Shown piece after piece: positions 53,209-60,876 of a DNA stretch of 64,000 nucleotides. The stretch is from the NCBI RefSeq assembly GCF_900105195.1, contig NZ_FNRX01000002.1, forward strand, positions 992,001 to 1,056,000, in the 5' to 3' direction. Position numbers and translations under genes: made by a program. This DNA is from Rhodococcus pyridinivorans. GTDB taxonomy: Bacteria; Actinomycetota; Actinomycetes; Mycobacteriales; Mycobacteriaceae. The stretch's first letter is position 1. Every line of letters begins with the position of its first letter. The notes beneath the pieces were generated by a model that was given only the letters and a program-made list of their open reading frames with translations, did not search any database and had not been told where the DNA came from.

Positions 53209-53844
53209 TCAGGATTGCTCGGCGTCGTCCTCGTTGCGCATCACGCCGTACAGGAAGCTGCGGATCATCTCCTCGAACAGTTGCTTCGAGGTCATCGCGT
53301 TCTCAGCGAGGGCTCGCGCGAGCATCGGCCGGGACTCGGGATCGACGTTCGGGAAGATGGTCGACTTCGTGCTCGGGGGGCGCATCGCCTCGGTCAGCAC
53401 CGCGCCGAGCGTCAGACGCTCCATGCCGTCCAGGATCTGCACGTGCAACCGGGCGGGTACCCCCGAGGCCTCCAGGAAGGCCGCGGTCTCCTCATAGGTG
53501 CCGATGAGCACGTCGCGCGGCAGGTACTGCAGCAGGATCGGGGCCGCGTTGCGGTGCTTGAGGATCGATCGGCGCAGGTTGAGACTGAGCGTCACGAAGT
53601 ACTCGGGCCAGTCCGGGCCGGGCTTGCGGCGGGGCATCGGGCCCGCGCCGGCGATCTGTCGTGCAACCGCGGAGAGGATCTCCGACTTGTCGGAGAAGTG
53701 GTGGTAGAGCGAGGGCGCGCGCACCCCGAGATGCTTCGCGAGACGCGGGAGACTGAAGGCTTCGAGTCCTTCGGAGTCGATGATCTCGATGGACGCGGCC
53801 ACCGCGGCCGCGCGACTGATGAGCGGTTTCGACGGTCGGGCCAT
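53209..53844 (-). CDS. TetR-family regulator
   Basis: 211 residues from ATG at 53844. The helix-turn-helix is LEAFSLPRLAKHLGVRAPSLYHHFSDKSEIL. The C-terminal part (YFVTLSLNLRRSILKHRNAAPILLQYLPRD) fits the TetR_C ligand domain of regulators with hydrophobic effectors. It is the third gene of a leftward operon with an SDR and an alpha/beta hydrolase. It is a candidate for the palindromes at the SDR/reductase divergent promoter. Confidence 0.9.
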   Translation of the reverse strand: MARPSKPLISRAAAVAASIEIIDSEGLEAFSLPRLAKHLGVRAPSLYHHFSDKSEILSAVARQIAGAGPMPRRKPGPDWPEYFVTLSLNLRRSILKHRNAAPILLQYLPRDVLIGTYEETAAFLEASGVPARLHVQILDGMERLTLGAVLTEAMRPPSTKSTIFPNVDPESRPMLARALAENAMTSKQLFEEMIRSFLYGVMRNEDDAEQS

Positions 53845-53921
53845 GTCTCGCTTTCGGCTGGTACGTCGGGCATCGATGCCCGGTGGCTGCCTGGAATGGT
53901 ATCGGCTCTCGTCGGCAGGCC

Positions 53922-54797
53922 TCACGACGTGAGGACGGACCCCTCGAGGAACTCGATCAGGCCCGTGCTCAGCACGTCGTTGTCGTCGCCACTCACCATG
54001 TGCCCGGCTCCGCTCACGTCGATGTGCCGGGCCCCCGGGATCAGGTCGAGCAGTTCGTTCGCACCCTCGTCGCTGACGACGTCGGACTGGGCACCGCGGA
54101 TCAGGAGAGTGGGGACGGTGACGGCGCGGGCGGCGGCCCGGGCGCGTTCCTCCCGGGCGATCTCCGCCGCGATCAGCTTCTCGCGGTCGGAGAGCAGCCG
54201 CGGATCCCAGTGCCAGTACCACCGGCCGCCCCGGTGGCGCAGGTTCTTGCGCAGCCCGTCCTTGCGGGGCGGACGCCGACGGTTCGGGTTGTACGCAATG
54301 ACCGCCTCGAGCGCGTCGTCGAGGCTGTCGAAGCCGTCGAGACCGGCACGCATGAACTCGGTGATCCGGGAGATGCCCTCGAGTTCGGCCCTGGGGGTGA
54401 TGTCCACCAGGACCAGGGCGCGGACGAGCCCGGGATCTTCCCCCGCCGTGACGAGCGAGGCCAGCCCACCCATGGACGCACCCACCAGGACGGGACTCTC
54501 ACCGAGGGAGTCGGCGACCGCCCGGATGTCGCGGGCGTGGGCGTCGGGGGAATAGTCGCCGTCGGCGGCCCACTCGCTGTCCCCGTGACCGCGCGCGTCG
54601 ATCGTGTAGGCCCGCCAGCCGTGCTCGGCGAGCCGACGGCCGGTGCGTTGCCACGAGTGCCGGGTCTGGCCACCGCCGTGCAGGAGCAGCACGGCCCCCT
54701 TGTTGCCGTGGTTCCCGGAGGCGTCGGGTCGCCACAGATCGGCGCTCAGACGCAGTCCGTCGCCCCGCAGGTCCATGGTCTCGGTGGAGATGGTCAC
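53922..54797 (-). CDS. Alpha/beta hydrolase (Ser nucleophile)
   Basis: 291 residues, GTG start at 54797. Oxyanion LLLHGGGQTRHSW (39-49), nucleophile Ser108 in VGASMGG, and His in SGAGHMVSGD complete the triad, with Asp likely in RGAQSDVVSDEG. The cap domain around 150-225 is rich in Arg and Trp. It probably is an esterase, lactonase or C-C hydrolase. It lies 31 nt after the SDR gene and is co-transcribed with it. Confidence 0.9.
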   Translation of the reverse strand: MTISTETMDLRGDGLRLSADLWRPDASGNHGNKGAVLLLHGGGQTRHSWQRTGRRLAEHGWRAYTIDARGHGDSEWAADGDYSPDAHARDIRAVADSLGESPVLVGASMGGLASLVTAGEDPGLVRALVLVDITPRAELEGISRITEFMRAGLDGFDSLDDALEAVIAYNPNRRRPPRKDGLRKNLRHRGGRWYWHWDPRLLSDREKLIAAEIAREERARAAARAVTVPTLLIRGAQSDVVSDEGANELLDLIPGARHIDVSGAGHMVSGDDNDVLSTGLIEFLEGSVLTS

Positions 54798-54828
54798 GAG
54801 TCGAGCCCCCTTCGTCGGCGCGGGCAGG

Positions 54829-55620
54829 TCAATGTCCGGACGTTCCGCCGTCCACCGCGAGCGTCGAGCCCGTGACGTACCCGGAGGCAGGACTCGCCAG
54901 GAAGATCACGGCGGCGTCGATCTCGCGCTGAGTGGCGGTGCGGCCCAGCGAACTACCACGCAGGAACTCTGCGAGCGTATCCGACGACATCTCGGAGATG
55001 AGGTCCGTCTCGACGAAGCCGGGTGCGACGGCATTGACCCGTATGCCCTTGCGTTGCGCCCACTGGTGTGAGAGGTCGCGGGTCAGTCCGATCAGTCCCG
55101 CTTTGCTCGCGGCGTACGCGGCCTGGGGGAGAACCGACTTGATCAATCCGAGCATGCTCGCGACGTTGACGATGCTCGAACCGGGTTCCATTACTCGTGC
55201 ACACGACTGGGCGGCCCAGTAGCTGCCCATGAGATTGACGTCGAGCACCGAGCGGAAATCTTCGGGCCGTTCATGTGTGGCCGGTGCGGCATGGGTGACA
55301 CCGGCATTGTTGACGAGAATGTCGAGTCGGCCGAACTCCTCGATCGTGGTGCGCGCGACCATCTCGCACTGTTCCGGGTCGGTGACGTCGGTGGGAACGA
55401 CGAGGCAACGACGACCGGCGTCCTCGACGGTCTCGGCGACAGCTTCGAGCCGATCACGTCGTCGTGCTGCGACGACCACGTCGGCGCCCGCCTCGGCGAG
55501 TGCCCGCGCGAAGCCGGCTCCCAGCCCGCTGCCGGCTCCCGTGACGACGGCGACACGGCTGTCGAGCCGGAAGAGATCGAGTACCGAACCCGTCTCGGGG
55601 GCGATGTCTGTCGAGGTCAT
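54829..55620 (-). CDS. Short-chain dehydrogenase/reductase
   Basis: 263 residues, ATG at 55620. TGAGSGLG (28-35), NNAG (VNNAGVTH), Ser in NVASMLG, YAASKAG, and PGFVETDL make a complete classical SDR. It probably oxidises a hydroxyl group or reduces a ketone of a ring compound. It is the first gene of the leftward operon, divergent from the oxygenase reductase. Confidence 0.92.
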   Translation of the reverse strand: MTSTDIAPETGSVLDLFRLDSRVAVVTGAGSGLGAGFARALAEAGADVVVAARRRDRLEAVAETVEDAGRRCLVVPTDVTDPEQCEMVARTTIEEFGRLDILVNNAGVTHAAPATHERPEDFRSVLDVNLMGSYWAAQSCARVMEPGSSIVNVASMLGLIKSVLPQAAYAASKAGLIGLTRDLSHQWAQRKGIRVNAVAPGFVETDLISEMSSDTLAEFLRGSSLGRTATQREIDAAVIFLASPASGYVTGSTLAVDGGTSGH

Positions 55621-55664
55621 GGGCGTCTCCCTGGGCTGTTGCGGAACGGACTCCCGGCGGACTG

Positions 55665-55700
55665 TTGCGTCCCATAAAACTAATTACATAAGATTATATG
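55665..55700. promoter_or_regulatory. Divergent AT-rich promoter/operator between SDR and reductase
   Basis: For the rightward gene TTGCGT (55665-55670), an 18-nt spacer and TAAGAT (55689-55694). An imperfect 28-bp palindrome (55673-55700; arms CATA-x-AA and TT-x-TATG) overlaps it and also offers TATAAT for the leftward operon. Confidence 0.5.
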
Positions 55701-55730
55701 GCACGTGAAGTCCAGGGAAGCGAGACGCCG

Positions 55731-56693
55731 ATGACTGCAGACCCCGCTACCGGCAACCGCAAGTTGCAGGTGATCGGCAAGGACGTGCTCGCGGACGGTG
55801 TCGTCGCCGTGCGACTTGCCGATCCGGACGGCAATCCTGTCCCCGCGTGGGATCCCGGTTCGCATATAGACCTCGTCATCGACGAATCGACCGTGCGGCA
55901 GTACTCGTTGTGCGGTGACGTCGAGGATCGCACGTGTCTGACGGTCGCCGTGCTCCGCGAGGAGAACGGCCGAGGAGGGTCGCGCTGGGTGCACGATTCG
56001 TTGCAGATGGGCGACCTCGTCGGCATCGGTGGGCCGCGCAACAACTTCCGGTTCGACACCACCTCCGACTGTCTCTTCGTCGCAGGCGGAATCGGCATCA
56101 CGCCGTTGCTCCCGATGCTCCGCGCCGCCGACGCGGCGGGAGTGAACTGGCGGTTGTTGTACGGCGGACGAACCCGCAGCAGCATGGCCTTCGCCGACGG
56201 TCTCGCCACCGGTCATCCGGATCGCGTGGAGATCAGGCCGCAGGACGAGTTCGGGCTCCTCGATCTCGCCGGCACGCTCGACGCACTGCCGGAAGGCTCC
56301 TCGGTCTACTGCTGTGGGCCGGAACCGCTCCTGCAAGCGATCGAGGACGCATGTCGTGCCCGGATCGGAATCACCCTTCATGTCGAACGTTTCGCAGCCA
56401 AGGAACGATCCGCCGACGCGGTCGACGGCACCTTCGAGGTCGAACTCGCGCGATCCGGCGTCGGCATCACGGTCGGGACCGACGAGTCCCTGCTCGATGC
56501 TGTGTTGCGGTCCGGGGTCGACGTGCCGTTCTCGTGCCGGGAGGGGACATGTGGCACGTGCGAGGTTACGGTGATGCACGGAGAGCCCGATCATCGGGAT
56601 TCGGTCCTGACCGAGGGCGAGCAGGCCGCGAACGACTGCATGATGATCTGCGTGTCCCGGAGTCGGACACCGAAACTCGTCCTGGAGTTGTAG
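55731..56693 (+). CDS. Phthalate-dioxygenase-type oxygenase reductase (FMN, NAD, 2Fe-2S)
   Basis: 320 residues from ATG at 55731 behind AGGGAAGCGAG; the ATG at 55698 lies at or before the predicted transcript start. Domain order: flavin-binding RQYSLC (56-61), NAD-binding GGIGITP (119-125) and CCGPEP, and a C-terminal plant-type [2Fe-2S] site with Cys269, 274, 277 and 307. This is class IA (VanB/PDR). It passes electrons from NADH to a Rieske oxygenase; the alpha subunit at 48994 is the only such enzyme visible. Confidence 0.93.
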   Translation: MTADPATGNRKLQVIGKDVLADGVVAVRLADPDGNPVPAWDPGSHIDLVIDESTVRQYSLCGDVEDRTCLTVAVLREENGRGGSRWVHDSLQMGDLVGIGGPRNNFRFDTTSDCLFVAGGIGITPLLPMLRAADAAGVNWRLLYGGRTRSSMAFADGLATGHPDRVEIRPQDEFGLLDLAGTLDALPEGSSVYCCGPEPLLQAIEDACRARIGITLHVERFAAKERSADAVDGTFEVELARSGVGITVGTDESLLDAVLRSGVDVPFSCREGTCGTCEVTVMHGEPDHRDSVLTEGEQAANDCMMICVSRSRTPKLVLEL

Positions 56694-56735
56694 ACATATA
56701 ACACGTCCGACGATGATCCGTGCGGATTATTTCAG

Positions 56736-56778
56736 TTTACAAAATATGATTGACGTCTCATGTAATACCGGATAGCGT
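56736..56778 (+). promoter_or_regulatory. Island promoter B (shared TTTAC-N7-GATTGACGT element)
   Basis: TTTAC (56736-56740), seven bases, GATTGACG (56748-56755), with -35 TTGACG (56750-56755), a 17-nt spacer and -10 TAGCGT (56773-56778). TTACA and TGTAA also form distant inverted arms here. Confidence 0.78.
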
Positions 56779-56784
56779 GTGCGT

Positions 56785-56941
56785 CACGGAGTCGGGGGCG
56801 GCCGCCGCTTCGGTGCATCCCCTCGAAGTTCTTGCCGAACAACTTTGTTCGGCAGAACTTGTGTACCGATTCCGAGACGCCGCCCCCGCCCGCATCAGCA
56901 TTGCGCCGACATACCGGTGCGACTCACGAAAGGGAACCAGC
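56785..56941 (+). other. ~155-nt highly structured leader of the CoA-ligase gene
   Basis: A 14-bp hairpin with a bulged T (56826-56840 with 56847-56860) sits inside a long-range 10-bp GC stem (CGGGGGCGGC 56793-56802 with GCCGCCCCCG 56879-56888). No ORF with a ribosome site was found. The ribosome site GAAAGGGAACC lies beyond the closing stem. Confidence 0.55.
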
Positions 56942-58459
56942 ATGGCTTCCACCGTCGGTTCGGCCCTGCATTGGTGGGCGAAGACCAAGGGAGAGCAGAA
57001 CGCGATCGTCGTTGCGGACGAAGCACTCACCTACCGAGAACTCCAGGATTGGTCCAGCCGTGTCGCGCGCACCATCGTCGACCGGGGCGTCGAAGCCGGA
57101 CAACGTGTCGGCGTACTCGGCCCGAACTCGTTGACGTGGCCCGTCGTCGCGCTGGGTGTGCTCAAGGCCGGCGCGGTGCTCGTACCGCTCAACCCGCGCT
57201 ACAAGCCGGCCGAACTCCGCAAGGTCGCAGACGATTCGGGCCTGACCCTGGTGGTCACCCCGAGCGAGTTCACGACGGTCGTCGACGATGCCCGCGCTCT
57301 CGGCGATACCTTCGACATCCTCGAATTCTCCGACATCGTTCCCCTGCGCGAGGGTGGGCAGGACGACTTCCGCATCGACGTCGGGCCCGACGAACCGACG
57401 GCCGTGTTGTTCACCAGCGGCTCCACGGGTATGTCGAAGGGGGTCATCTGCACCAACCGGACATTGCTCAACATCGTCTTCGAAGCGACCCTCACCGAGG
57501 AGGGTTTCCGTCCCGGCTCGACCTCGCTCCTGGTCCTCCCGCTGGTCTTCACGCCGGGCCTTGTCTGGGGCCTGGTCATGACCACCGTGCTCGGCGGCAC
57601 CCTCGTCGTGGAGAAGGAACTCGATCCGAACCGCGCCGCGAGGCTCCTCGGTGAGCACAACGTCCAGGCGATCTTCGGTGTACCGCTCATCTTCGACGCG
57701 ATCTCGCGGTCTCCCGAGTTCGAGAAGGCAGACCTGTCGTCGTTGCGGACCGCCATCGTCGGGGGTGCCGCCGTCGCGCCGGTACTGCTGAAGCGATGGG
57801 CGGACAAGGGCGTTGCGCTGCGCCAGATCTACGGCATGACCGAGGCCGGTGGCGTCGCCACCGCCACTCTCGTGGCCGAAGCGTTCGATCATCCGGATTC
57901 GTGCGGCTCGGGCTCGATCTTCACCGAACTCAAGGTTGTGCGCGACGACGGCACCGAAGCGGCACCGGGGGAGGAGGGCGAGATTCTCCTGCGTGGTCCG
58001 GGCGTGACTCCCGGCTACTGGAACGACCCCGATTCCACCGCGACCGCTCTGCGTGACGGATGGCTGCACAGCGGTGACCTGGGTACCCGCGACGCGGAGG
58101 GCCGCGTCAAGTTCGTGGACCGGCTCAAGGACCTCATCATCACCGGCGGAATCAACGTCTCGCCCGTGGAGATCGAACGCGTCATCGGCGAGCTCCCGGG
58201 TGTCCAGGAAGTCGCTGTGATCGCTGCGTCCGACGAGCGTTTCGGCGAGACTCCCGCGGCCATCGTCACCGTCGAGAACGGTGTCGACGAAGCGACGATC
58301 ATCGAACACTGCGACCGGCTCATGGCGGACTACAAGGTTCCGCGCTACGTCGTGATCCGCGACGAGCCCCTGCCGCGGCTCCCCAGTGGCAAGCTGTCGA
58401 AGACGGCGATCCGATCCGAGTACAAGGACGTCGCCGATCGATTCGACAAGGTCCGCTGA
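56942..58459 (+). CDS. Acyl-CoA synthetase (AMP-forming)
   Basis: 505 residues from ATG at 56942. ANL motifs: FTSGSTGMSKG (P-loop), QIYGMTEAGG, LHSGDLGTRDAEGRVKFVDRLKD, and catalytic Lys in LPSGKLSKTAIR. The compact N-terminus and PLNPRYKPAELRKVADDSG are typical of cyclohexane/aromatic-acid and short-chain ligases. It activates an acid produced by the island's ALDHs or the exogenous substrate. The crotonase gene follows after 34 nt. Confidence 0.92.
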   Translation: MASTVGSALHWWAKTKGEQNAIVVADEALTYRELQDWSSRVARTIVDRGVEAGQRVGVLGPNSLTWPVVALGVLKAGAVLVPLNPRYKPAELRKVADDSGLTLVVTPSEFTTVVDDARALGDTFDILEFSDIVPLREGGQDDFRIDVGPDEPTAVLFTSGSTGMSKGVICTNRTLLNIVFEATLTEEGFRPGSTSLLVLPLVFTPGLVWGLVMTTVLGGTLVVEKELDPNRAARLLGEHNVQAIFGVPLIFDAISRSPEFEKADLSSLRTAIVGGAAVAPVLLKRWADKGVALRQIYGMTEAGGVATATLVAEAFDHPDSCGSGSIFTELKVVRDDGTEAAPGEEGEILLRGPGVTPGYWNDPDSTATALRDGWLHSGDLGTRDAEGRVKFVDRLKDLIITGGINVSPVEIERVIGELPGVQEVAVIAASDERFGETPAAIVTVENGVDEATIIEHCDRLMADYKVPRYVVIRDEPLPRLPSGKLSKTAIRSEYKDVADRFDKVR

Positions 58460-58493
58460 GCCTTCGCTCGGAGGACCCGGGAAAGGAGCCACC

Positions 58494-59339
58494 GTGTCCG
58501 AGACCGGTACCGAGAACTCGGTAGTTCTCGAACGTCACGGCGAGATTGCCGTGATACGACTGAACCGCCCCGATCGCCTCAACGCGTTCACCGACGAGAT
58601 GGGTGAACGGCTCATCGCACTGTTCGACGAGACGGATGCCGACGACGACGTGCGCGCCGTCGTCGTCACCGGAACGGGGCGGGGGTTCTGCGCCGGTGCC
58701 GATCTCGCGGCCGGGGGAGACACGTTCGTCCTCGGCGACGACCCCGAGACGGGTGGGGCACCGCCGGATCTGGGCGGACGTGTCACTCTGCGGATCTACC
58801 GGTCGCTCAAGCCCGTGATCGCGGCGATCAACGGCCCGGCCGCAGGCGTGGGGGTGACGATGACGCTTCCGGCCGACGTCCGCATCGCCGCGGATACGGC
58901 GAAGTTCGGGTTCGTCTTCACCCGTCGAGGCCTGGTTCCGGAGGCATGCTCGACGTGGTTCCTGCCGCGGGCCGTCGGGATCTCGACCGCGGTCGAATGG
59001 ACTGTGGGCGGAAAGATGGTGCCGGTCACCGAGGCTCTCGAGCGGGGCCTCGTCCGCGAAGTGCTGCCGGTCGGACAGCTCCTCGACCGAGCCATCGCGA
59101 TCGCGCGGGAGATGGTGTCCGGTACGGCACCGGTCTCGGTAGCGCTGACCAGGCAGTTGATGTGGCGGATGCTCGGGGCGGCCGGCCCCGAGGTCGCACA
59201 CCGCGCCGAGTCGATCGGTATTCACGTGCGAGGCACGTCCGACGACGTCAGGGAGGGTGTCGAGGCATTCCTCGACAAGCGCGAACCGAAATTCCCGAAC
59301 CGCGTCTCGGACGGTCTGCCGGAGCTGTTCGATCTGTAA
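58494..59339 (+). CDS. Crotonase-fold enoyl-CoA isomerase-like protein
   Basis: 281 residues from GTG at 58494 behind GAAAGGAGCC. FCAGADLAAG is normal. At the first hydratase Glu there is Thr122 (GPAAGVGVTMTLPAD) and at the second Phe (FGFVFTRRG), while RRGLVPEACSTWFLPR keeps the Glu150 typical of the Delta3-Delta2-enoyl-CoA isomerase subgroup. An isomerase is therefore more likely than a hydratase. It is co-transcribed with the CoA ligase. Confidence 0.88.
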   Translation: MSETGTENSVVLERHGEIAVIRLNRPDRLNAFTDEMGERLIALFDETDADDDVRAVVVTGTGRGFCAGADLAAGGDTFVLGDDPETGGAPPDLGGRVTLRIYRSLKPVIAAINGPAAGVGVTMTLPADVRIAADTAKFGFVFTRRGLVPEACSTWFLPRAVGISTAVEWTVGGKMVPVTEALERGLVREVLPVGQLLDRAIAIAREMVSGTAPVSVALTRQLMWRMLGAAGPEVAHRAESIGIHVRGTSDDVREGVEAFLDKREPKFPNRVSDGLPELFDL

Positions 59340-59373
59340 CGACGGCCGGCTCGGCCGGTCGATGGATCCGCTC

Positions 59374-59409
59374 ACTCGGCCCTCTCCCGGACTCGGGAGA
59401 GGGCCGAGT
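59374..59409 (+). terminator. Terminator after the ligase-crotonase operon
   Basis: A perfect 16-bp stem (59374-59389 with 59394-59409) with loop GACT, 34 nt after the stop. Confidence 0.85.
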
Positions 59410-59464
59410 CGTGTCCGAGGCGGTTACCATGGGCGCAGCGAGCACTCGGTGACAACTGACGAAT

Positions 59465-59499
59465 CTTGTAACATCTGCCGTGTACACGGCAACGACAAG
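59465..59499 (+). promoter_or_regulatory. TetR gene promoter with GCCGTGT/ACACGGC palindrome
   Basis: TAACAT (59469-59474) is a -10 candidate. A perfect 14-bp palindrome (59477-59490) lies where transcription should start, flanked by outer arms CTTGT (59465-59469) and ACAAG (59495-59499). It is probably an autoregulatory operator. Confidence 0.55.
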
Positions 59500-59513
59500 G
59501 CAGGAGCTGCGGC

Positions 59514-60170
59514 ATGGCGCGACGGCGGTCGAGTGTCCTCGGCGACGACGCGGAAACAGCGCGCGGCAAGATCCTGAAGGCCGCCGAGGCGATGTTCCTG
59601 CGTTACGGGGTCGTGAAGACGACCATGGACGACATCGCGAAGGAAGCCGGAGTCTCGCGACCGACGGTGTACCGCTATTTCGGAGATCGCGACTCGCTGA
59701 TCATCGCGTTGATCGAGACGAGATCGCGCCGGCTCTTCGACAAGGCTCGCGACTATCTGCGCGAACGGTCGACGTTCGCCGAGCAGATCGTGGACGGTCT
59801 GATCTTCCTCGTCGACCGCGGACGCCAGGATCCCATCGTTCGGCTGATCGTCAGTCCCGAGCACATGGACATGGCCACTGCGCTGGTGGGCAGCAGTGGG
59901 CTCGCGGCGCGGTTGACCTACGAGATGTGGGCTCCTCTGCTGGAAGAGGCCCGTGCCCGCGGTGAGATCCGTGACGGACTCACCGACGAAGAGATCTGCC
60001 AGTGGATCGCTCTGGTGCAGCTCATCCTGGTGGGGCGCATGGACTTCAACTCCGACGACGATCCCGACAACCGTCGGATGCTCACCAATTTCCTGTTGCC
60101 GTGCATCGTCGACGATGCGCCGCCGGCGCGGCGTCCTCGTGCAGCGGCCGCCCGTCGCTCGCGCGGGTAG
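59514..60170 (+). CDS. TetR-family regulator, paralogue 1
   Basis: 218 residues, ATG at 59514. N-terminal HTH: VKTTMDDIAKEAGVSRPTVYRYFGDRDSL. The C-terminal domain shares long identical blocks with the regulator at 62217 (SPEH.D, RLT.EMWAPLLE.AR.RGEIRDG.TD.EIC.WI.LV.LILVGRMDF), so they are recent paralogues. A basic tail (RPRAAAARRSRG) is unique to this copy. It is a likely controller of the P450 operon and perhaps of the shared island promoters. Confidence 0.92.
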   Translation: MARRRSSVLGDDAETARGKILKAAEAMFLRYGVVKTTMDDIAKEAGVSRPTVYRYFGDRDSLIIALIETRSRRLFDKARDYLRERSTFAEQIVDGLIFLVDRGRQDPIVRLIVSPEHMDMATALVGSSGLAARLTYEMWAPLLEEARARGEIRDGLTDEEICQWIALVQLILVGRMDFNSDDDPDNRRMLTNFLLPCIVDDAPPARRPRAAAARRSRG

Positions 60171-60303
60171 TTCACAAGTCCGACGCAGTCTTTCACGCGT
60201 CGACCCTTCGACCGGGTGCGTCCACCGCGCCCGGTCCTCCGCGTTTTCGCCGACTCTTTAGGGCTTGTCCGACAAGACGCGTCGCCACGACAGGGCGAAT
60301 CAA

Positions 60304-60347
60304 TTTACAAATTTCGATTGACGTAACATGGAACATGTGGGTAATCT
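60304..60347 (+). promoter_or_regulatory. Island promoter C (shared TTTAC-N7-GATTGACGT element)
   Basis: TTTAC (60304-60308), seven bases, GATTGACG (60316-60323), with -35 TTGACG (60318-60323), an 18-nt spacer and -10 TAATCT (60342-60347). The spacer length and a downstream TCAC match promoter A. Confidence 0.78.
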
Positions 60348-60353
60348 GGGTCA

Positions 60354-60634
60354 CATAGATCGGACGCCGACCGATCGAGTTCTCGAAAGGTCGGTAACGG
60401 TCGAACTGTGCCGAAGGATCACCCTGTCCGGCGGCACATCCCGATTCTCGCGTTTCATCCACCGGGCATAGGAGCCCGGCCGGAACCGGGTGTGCATCGG
60501 CACTGTCCGCCGAGGCGGCGCAAGTGATTTCGGTGCCGCTGCGTGCATCCGCTACTTTCCCGTGATCGTCTGTCGGGGAAGAGACTTCGGCCGGATTGCT
60601 AGGCAGGCAACGTTCGAAAGGACTGGACAGAACT
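60354..60634 (+). other. ~280-nt untranslated leader of the ferredoxin-P450 operon
   Basis: The 464-nt gap 60171-60634 holds the 3' region of the TetR gene, promoter C and this leader. The leader is GC-rich, with local inverted repeats (e.g. CCCGG/CCGGG near 60475-60492). No convincing small gene was found. It ends CGAAAGGACTGGACAGAACT before ATG 60635, a long spacing. Confidence 0.45.
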
Positions 60635-60853
60635 ATGTCCGATCTTCGTCAGCAGGTGCAGCGACTCGTGGTGGATATGTCGGTCTGTGCCGGGCACGGG
60701 CTGTGCTACTCCACCTCTCCGCAACTGATCGACTGTGACGACCAGGGTTACCCGGTTGTCCTGCACGACCTTTCGTCGGACGACGACGTGCGCGCAGCAG
60801 AAGCCGCCGTCATCGTCTGTCCCGAACGAGCACTCACCATCGAACCCCGCTGA
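60635..60853 (+). CDS. 3Fe-4S ferredoxin for the P450
   Basis: 72 residues. The cluster motif is Cys18-x2-His21-x2-Cys24 ... Cys62-Pro63; the His in the second position leaves three Cys ligands, as in P450-partner [3Fe-4S] ferredoxins. An extra Cys34 is not part of the motif. It is 23 nt upstream of the P450 gene and clearly serves it. No ferredoxin reductase for it is in the window. Confidence 0.93.
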   Translation: MSDLRQQVQRLVVDMSVCAGHGLCYSTSPQLIDCDDQGYPVVLHDLSSDDDVRAAEAAVIVCPERALTIEPR

Positions 60854-60876
60854 GGGGCCGACCCAGAGGAAGATTC

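Noticed and set aside
55698..55730. ATG at 55698 as start of the oxygenase reductase
   Set aside because: It lies only 3 nt after the predicted -10 box, so it would precede or coincide with the transcript start; ATG 55731 has a ribosome site.
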